In this document: piece after piece, positions 61,896-64,000 of the stretch
How the letters are laid out: every line of letters starts with the position of its first letter
How positions within the stretch are numbered: the first letter of the stretch is position 1
DNA from: Candidatus Nitrohelix vancouverensis
GTDB taxonomy: Bacteria; Nitrospinota; Nitrospinia; Nitrospinales; VA-1
Direction: 5' to 3'
DNA length: 64,000 nucleotides
Assembly: GCA_015698305.1 (NCBI GenBank)
Contig: CP048620.1
Span: 2,626,001-2,690,000, forward strand
Notes under the pieces: generated by a model
The model's database searches: none
Told to the model about the DNA's origin: nothing
Seen by the model: only the letters and a program-made list of their open reading frames with translations
Made by a program: the position numbers and the translations under genes

Positions 61896-63380
61896 ATTTC
61901 TACGCAATTAAAGTCCAGTCTTGAGCGTTTAAAGATTTCCAATTCCATGGCGGAACTGGGAACCGATTTTTGCCAGTTCAAATCCCCGGATCCCGTCACC
62001 GACCCTTACCTTGTCAATTTTAGCCCCGAGGGCGCCAGTCTGCTGGGCCTGACCCCGGACTGCGTTAACGATCCTGATTTTGTTCAGATTTTTTCTGGCA
62101 ATCAAGAACTGCCCGGTTCCCGTCCTTTGGCGATGGCTTATTCAGGCCACCAGTTCGGTTCATACAACCCGCGCCTGGGGGATGGACGCGGACTGCTTCT
62201 CACCGAAATCGATGCCGGCCACGGGTCCTGGGATGTTTACCTGAAAGGTTGCGGTCCCACACGTTTTTCCAGAGGCTTCGACGGTCGCGCCACACTGCGC
62301 TCTTCCATCCGCGAGTATTTGGCGGGAGAAGCCTTGCACGCGCTCGGCGTCCCCACAACCCGCGCTCTGGCCCTCATCGGCATTCGCGATTTGATTTACA
62401 GACAACGCCCGGAACTGGCGGCGATCGTCGTTCGTCTGAGCGATTCGCATATCCGCTTTGGCAGTTTTGAATTTTTTCATTACACCAATCAACCCGACAA
62501 GACCACCCGCTTACTCGACTACACTATTGAAAAACAGTTTTCAGAATTTGCCTCGCTTCCCGACAAATATCTGTTGTTCTTCCGCGAGGTCATCAAACGC
62601 ACGGCGACGATGATCGCGCTCTGGCAATCCGTCGGCTTTGTGCATGGCGTGATGAATACCGACAATATGTCGATTACCGGAGCGACTTTCGACTACGGCC
62701 CCTTCGGCTTCATCGACAGATTCAACCCGCATTTCTCTCCAAATTCTTCGGATCATAACGGACGTTACGCTTACGGTCAGCAACCGGAGATCGGTCACTG
62801 GAATCTGGGCAAACTGGGGGAAACCTTGACGCACCTGATCGACCCGGACGACCTTGAAAGCGAATTGAAAAACTATCAACCGGTATACAACCAGACATTA
62901 AAAGAACTGTTCGGAAGAAAGCTGGGATTGCAGGCGCTGGACGAATCCTTTTCCGATCTGGTCGGGCGCATGTTCAATCTTCTCAGCAAAAGCCAGGCTG
63001 ATTTCACAAATTTTTTCAGACTCCTCGCCGAATACCCCGAAGGCTCCTGGCAGGATTTGAACAATTATTTCGACGACAAGGCCGCGCTCGATGAATGGCT
63101 CAATCTGTACAAAAAATTGATCGATCGTGAGGGGGAGGATTTCGCCGACCGCAATCAGGCAATGAACCAGGTCAACCCCCGGTTCATCCTGCGCAATCAC
63201 CTCTTGGAACGAGCGATCAGCAAGGCCCTCCAGCAATCAGATTTTTCCGAAGTGGAGCGCCTGCGTCTGCTCTGTCTCAATCCCTTCGACAACGCTCCGG
63301 GTGATTGGGACGAAACGGATATTTATTTTGACGACACCCCGCAGTCCTTTGTCGAATGGCGCCTGAGTTGTTCCGCCTGA
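61896..63380 (+). CDS. selO: SelO-family protein AMPylator (YdiU)
   Basis: A pseudokinase that transfers AMP to proteins. Motifs are SGHQFGSYNPRLGDGRGLLL, KGCGPTRFSRGFDGRATLRSSIREYL, and the active-site stretch FVHGVMNTDNMSITGATFDYGPFGFID (HGVxNTDNM metal-binding Asn and DYGPFGF). The first ATG in frame is at 61947 (477 residues), but the conserved N-terminal helix of the family (LERLKISNS before MAELG) lies upstream of it. No ATG, GTG or TTG exists there; an ATT at 61896 has GGGAG seven bases before it, giving 494 residues. I therefore mark the ATT start as likely. Confidence 0.85.
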   Translation: MSTQLKSSLERLKISNSMAELGTDFCQFKSPDPVTDPYLVNFSPEGASLLGLTPDCVNDPDFVQIFSGNQELPGSRPLAMAYSGHQFGSYNPRLGDGRGLLLTEIDAGHGSWDVYLKGCGPTRFSRGFDGRATLRSSIREYLAGEALHALGVPTTRALALIGIRDLIYRQRPELAAIVVRLSDSHIRFGSFEFFHYTNQPDKTTRLLDYTIEKQFSEFASLPDKYLLFFREVIKRTATMIALWQSVGFVHGVMNTDNMSITGATFDYGPFGFIDRFNPHFSPNSSDHNGRYAYGQQPEIGHWNLGKLGETLTHLIDPDDLESELKNYQPVYNQTLKELFGRKLGLQALDESFSDLVGRMFNLLSKSQADFTNFFRLLAEYPEGSWQDLNNYFDDKAALDEWLNLYKKLIDREGEDFADRNQAMNQVNPRFILRNHLLERAISKALQQSDFSEVERLRLLCLNPFDNAPGDWDETDIYFDDTPQSFVEWRLSCSA

Positions 63381-63418
63381 CTGCCGACGACAAAGAATAC
63401 ACCTGAAAGGATACTGTT

Positions 63419-63649
63419 ATGATAAGAATGGATGCAGAAGTCACGGAGGTCGTGTGCCCTCCCAACCAAGCGGGACAAAGTCGTGCGATCTCGGTTTGGG
63501 TGCCGGACACGGAAGAGCACATCGAATTCACCCTCAGGCTTGAAGATTTTCAAAAACTCAATCTTGCCGAGGGCGACAACATCACAATCAAAATCGAGAA
63601 AAAATTCGACGTGGATGCGCTCGCCCGAGACCTCTTGAATAATACCTGA
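63419..63649 (+). CDS. Small hypothetical protein
   Basis: A 76-residue soluble protein with alternating beta-strand and helix character (AISVWVPDTEEHIEFTLRLEDFQKLNLAEGDNITIKI), possibly a small beta-barrel. AAAGGA lies seven bases before the ATG. It lies 38 bases after selO and 31 before thiL on the same strand, so the three may be cotranscribed. Family not recognised. Confidence 0.65.
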   Translation: MIRMDAEVTEVVCPPNQAGQSRAISVWVPDTEEHIEFTLRLEDFQKLNLAEGDNITIKIEKKFDVDALARDLLNNT

Positions 63650-63680
63650 TCGTTCGGCCCCGGTCGCCGTCTGTAAACAC

Positions 63681-64000
63681 ATGACTGATTTAACACAACT
63701 GGGGGAATTTGGTTTCATCGGAAAAGTGGACCGTTTGCTCACCGCAAAATCTGCCAGCGTCCATAAAGGCATCGGCGACGATTGCGCAGTTTATGAAGAA
63801 CGCGGCGGCAAGCGCTACGTCGCATCGACCGACGCGCTGATCGAAACCGTGCACTTCAAGCTCACAACCACAACGCCCGAACAACTGGGGATGAAATGCA
63901 TCTCCGTCAACGTCAGCGACGTGGCGGCAATGGGAGCCGTTCCGCAAAGCGCGCTGATATCCCTCGGCATTCCAAAAACAATCTCCTATGCTTTTCTCAA
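63681..64000 (+). CDS. thiL: Thiamine-monophosphate kinase, N-terminal part (runs off the window)
   Basis: The first 106 residues of a ThiL-type kinase that phosphorylates thiamine monophosphate to the active diphosphate. Seen are GEFGFIGKVDRLL, the ATP/metal-binding GIGDDCAV, STDALIETVHF and VNVSDVAAMGAVP, all in the family order. The gene is cut by the window end. The usual GDDAA reads GDDCA. Confidence 0.93.
   Translation, partial: MTDLTQLGEFGFIGKVDRLLTAKSASVHKGIGDDCAVYEERGGKRYVASTDALIETVHFKLTTTTPEQLGMKCISVNVSDVAAMGAVPQSALISLGIPKTISYAFL

Overview
The window comes from a Gram-negative (diderm) bacterium. Sec signal peptides, lipoproteins, an OmpA/MotB-type peptidoglycan-binding protein, AmpG, SPOR-domain proteins and a bactofilin all point that way. 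The block ilvN-ilvC-psd-pssA resembles the order found in deltaproteobacteria and related phyla. My best guess is Nitrospinota or a close relative; this is inference from gene content, and no rRNA or marker gene here proves it. No tRNA, rRNA, CRISPR array, insertion sequence or prophage was found.

Region by region. 0.4-12 kb holds housekeeping genes: a class II aldolase with a clear promoter and operator-like palindrome, the operon rarA-LRR-serB, an orphan ABC permease, a YheT-type hydrolase, a TPR plus cupredoxin-like secreted protein, a SPOR protein and argS. 12-18 kb holds a family-4 uracil-DNA glycosylase, MoxR-DUF58-LOG, an OmpR-type regulator with direct repeats upstream, an esterase and AmpG. 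18.3-23.8 kb is an unusual same-strand cluster: a MotB-like protein with about 280 residues of predicted coiled coil, a class I adenylate cyclase, MotA and a pentapeptide-repeat protein. 24-38 kb is a mix of envelope proteins (SUMF1-type lipoprotein, SH3, M48 peptidase, seven-bladed propeller, SPOR, a histidine-rich peptide, a bactofilin-TPR fusion), a histidine kinase and response regulator pair, alr, DUF3565 and pyrD. 38.5-43.8 kb is rph, nth, ilvN, ilvC, psd, pssA, accD.

43.9-57.8 kb is the most distinctive region. It has two giant secreted multicopper oxidases (1650 and 1648 aa), an ECF-type sigma factor, a ferritin-like diiron protein, a secreted cupredoxin-like protein with a full type 1 copper ligand set, and an HtrA protease. 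Each oxidase contains three tandem two-cupredoxin units. The trinuclear copper motifs are in permuted order, with motifs 3 and 4 preceding motifs 1 and 2, and only one type 1 site is intact. The two genes share long blocks without a mismatch, separated by diverged stretches, which is a gene-conversion signature. I read the island as a regulated periplasmic metal- or copper-oxidising system with its own small electron carrier; the substrate is unknown, and manganese, iron or copper are candidates.

58-64 kb holds an APS reductase-type CysH, an orphan EcfT-like protein, an HD hydrolase overlapping a sirtuin, a DUF1566 protein, SelO (possibly with an ATT start), a small hypothetical protein and the start of thiL, which runs off the end.
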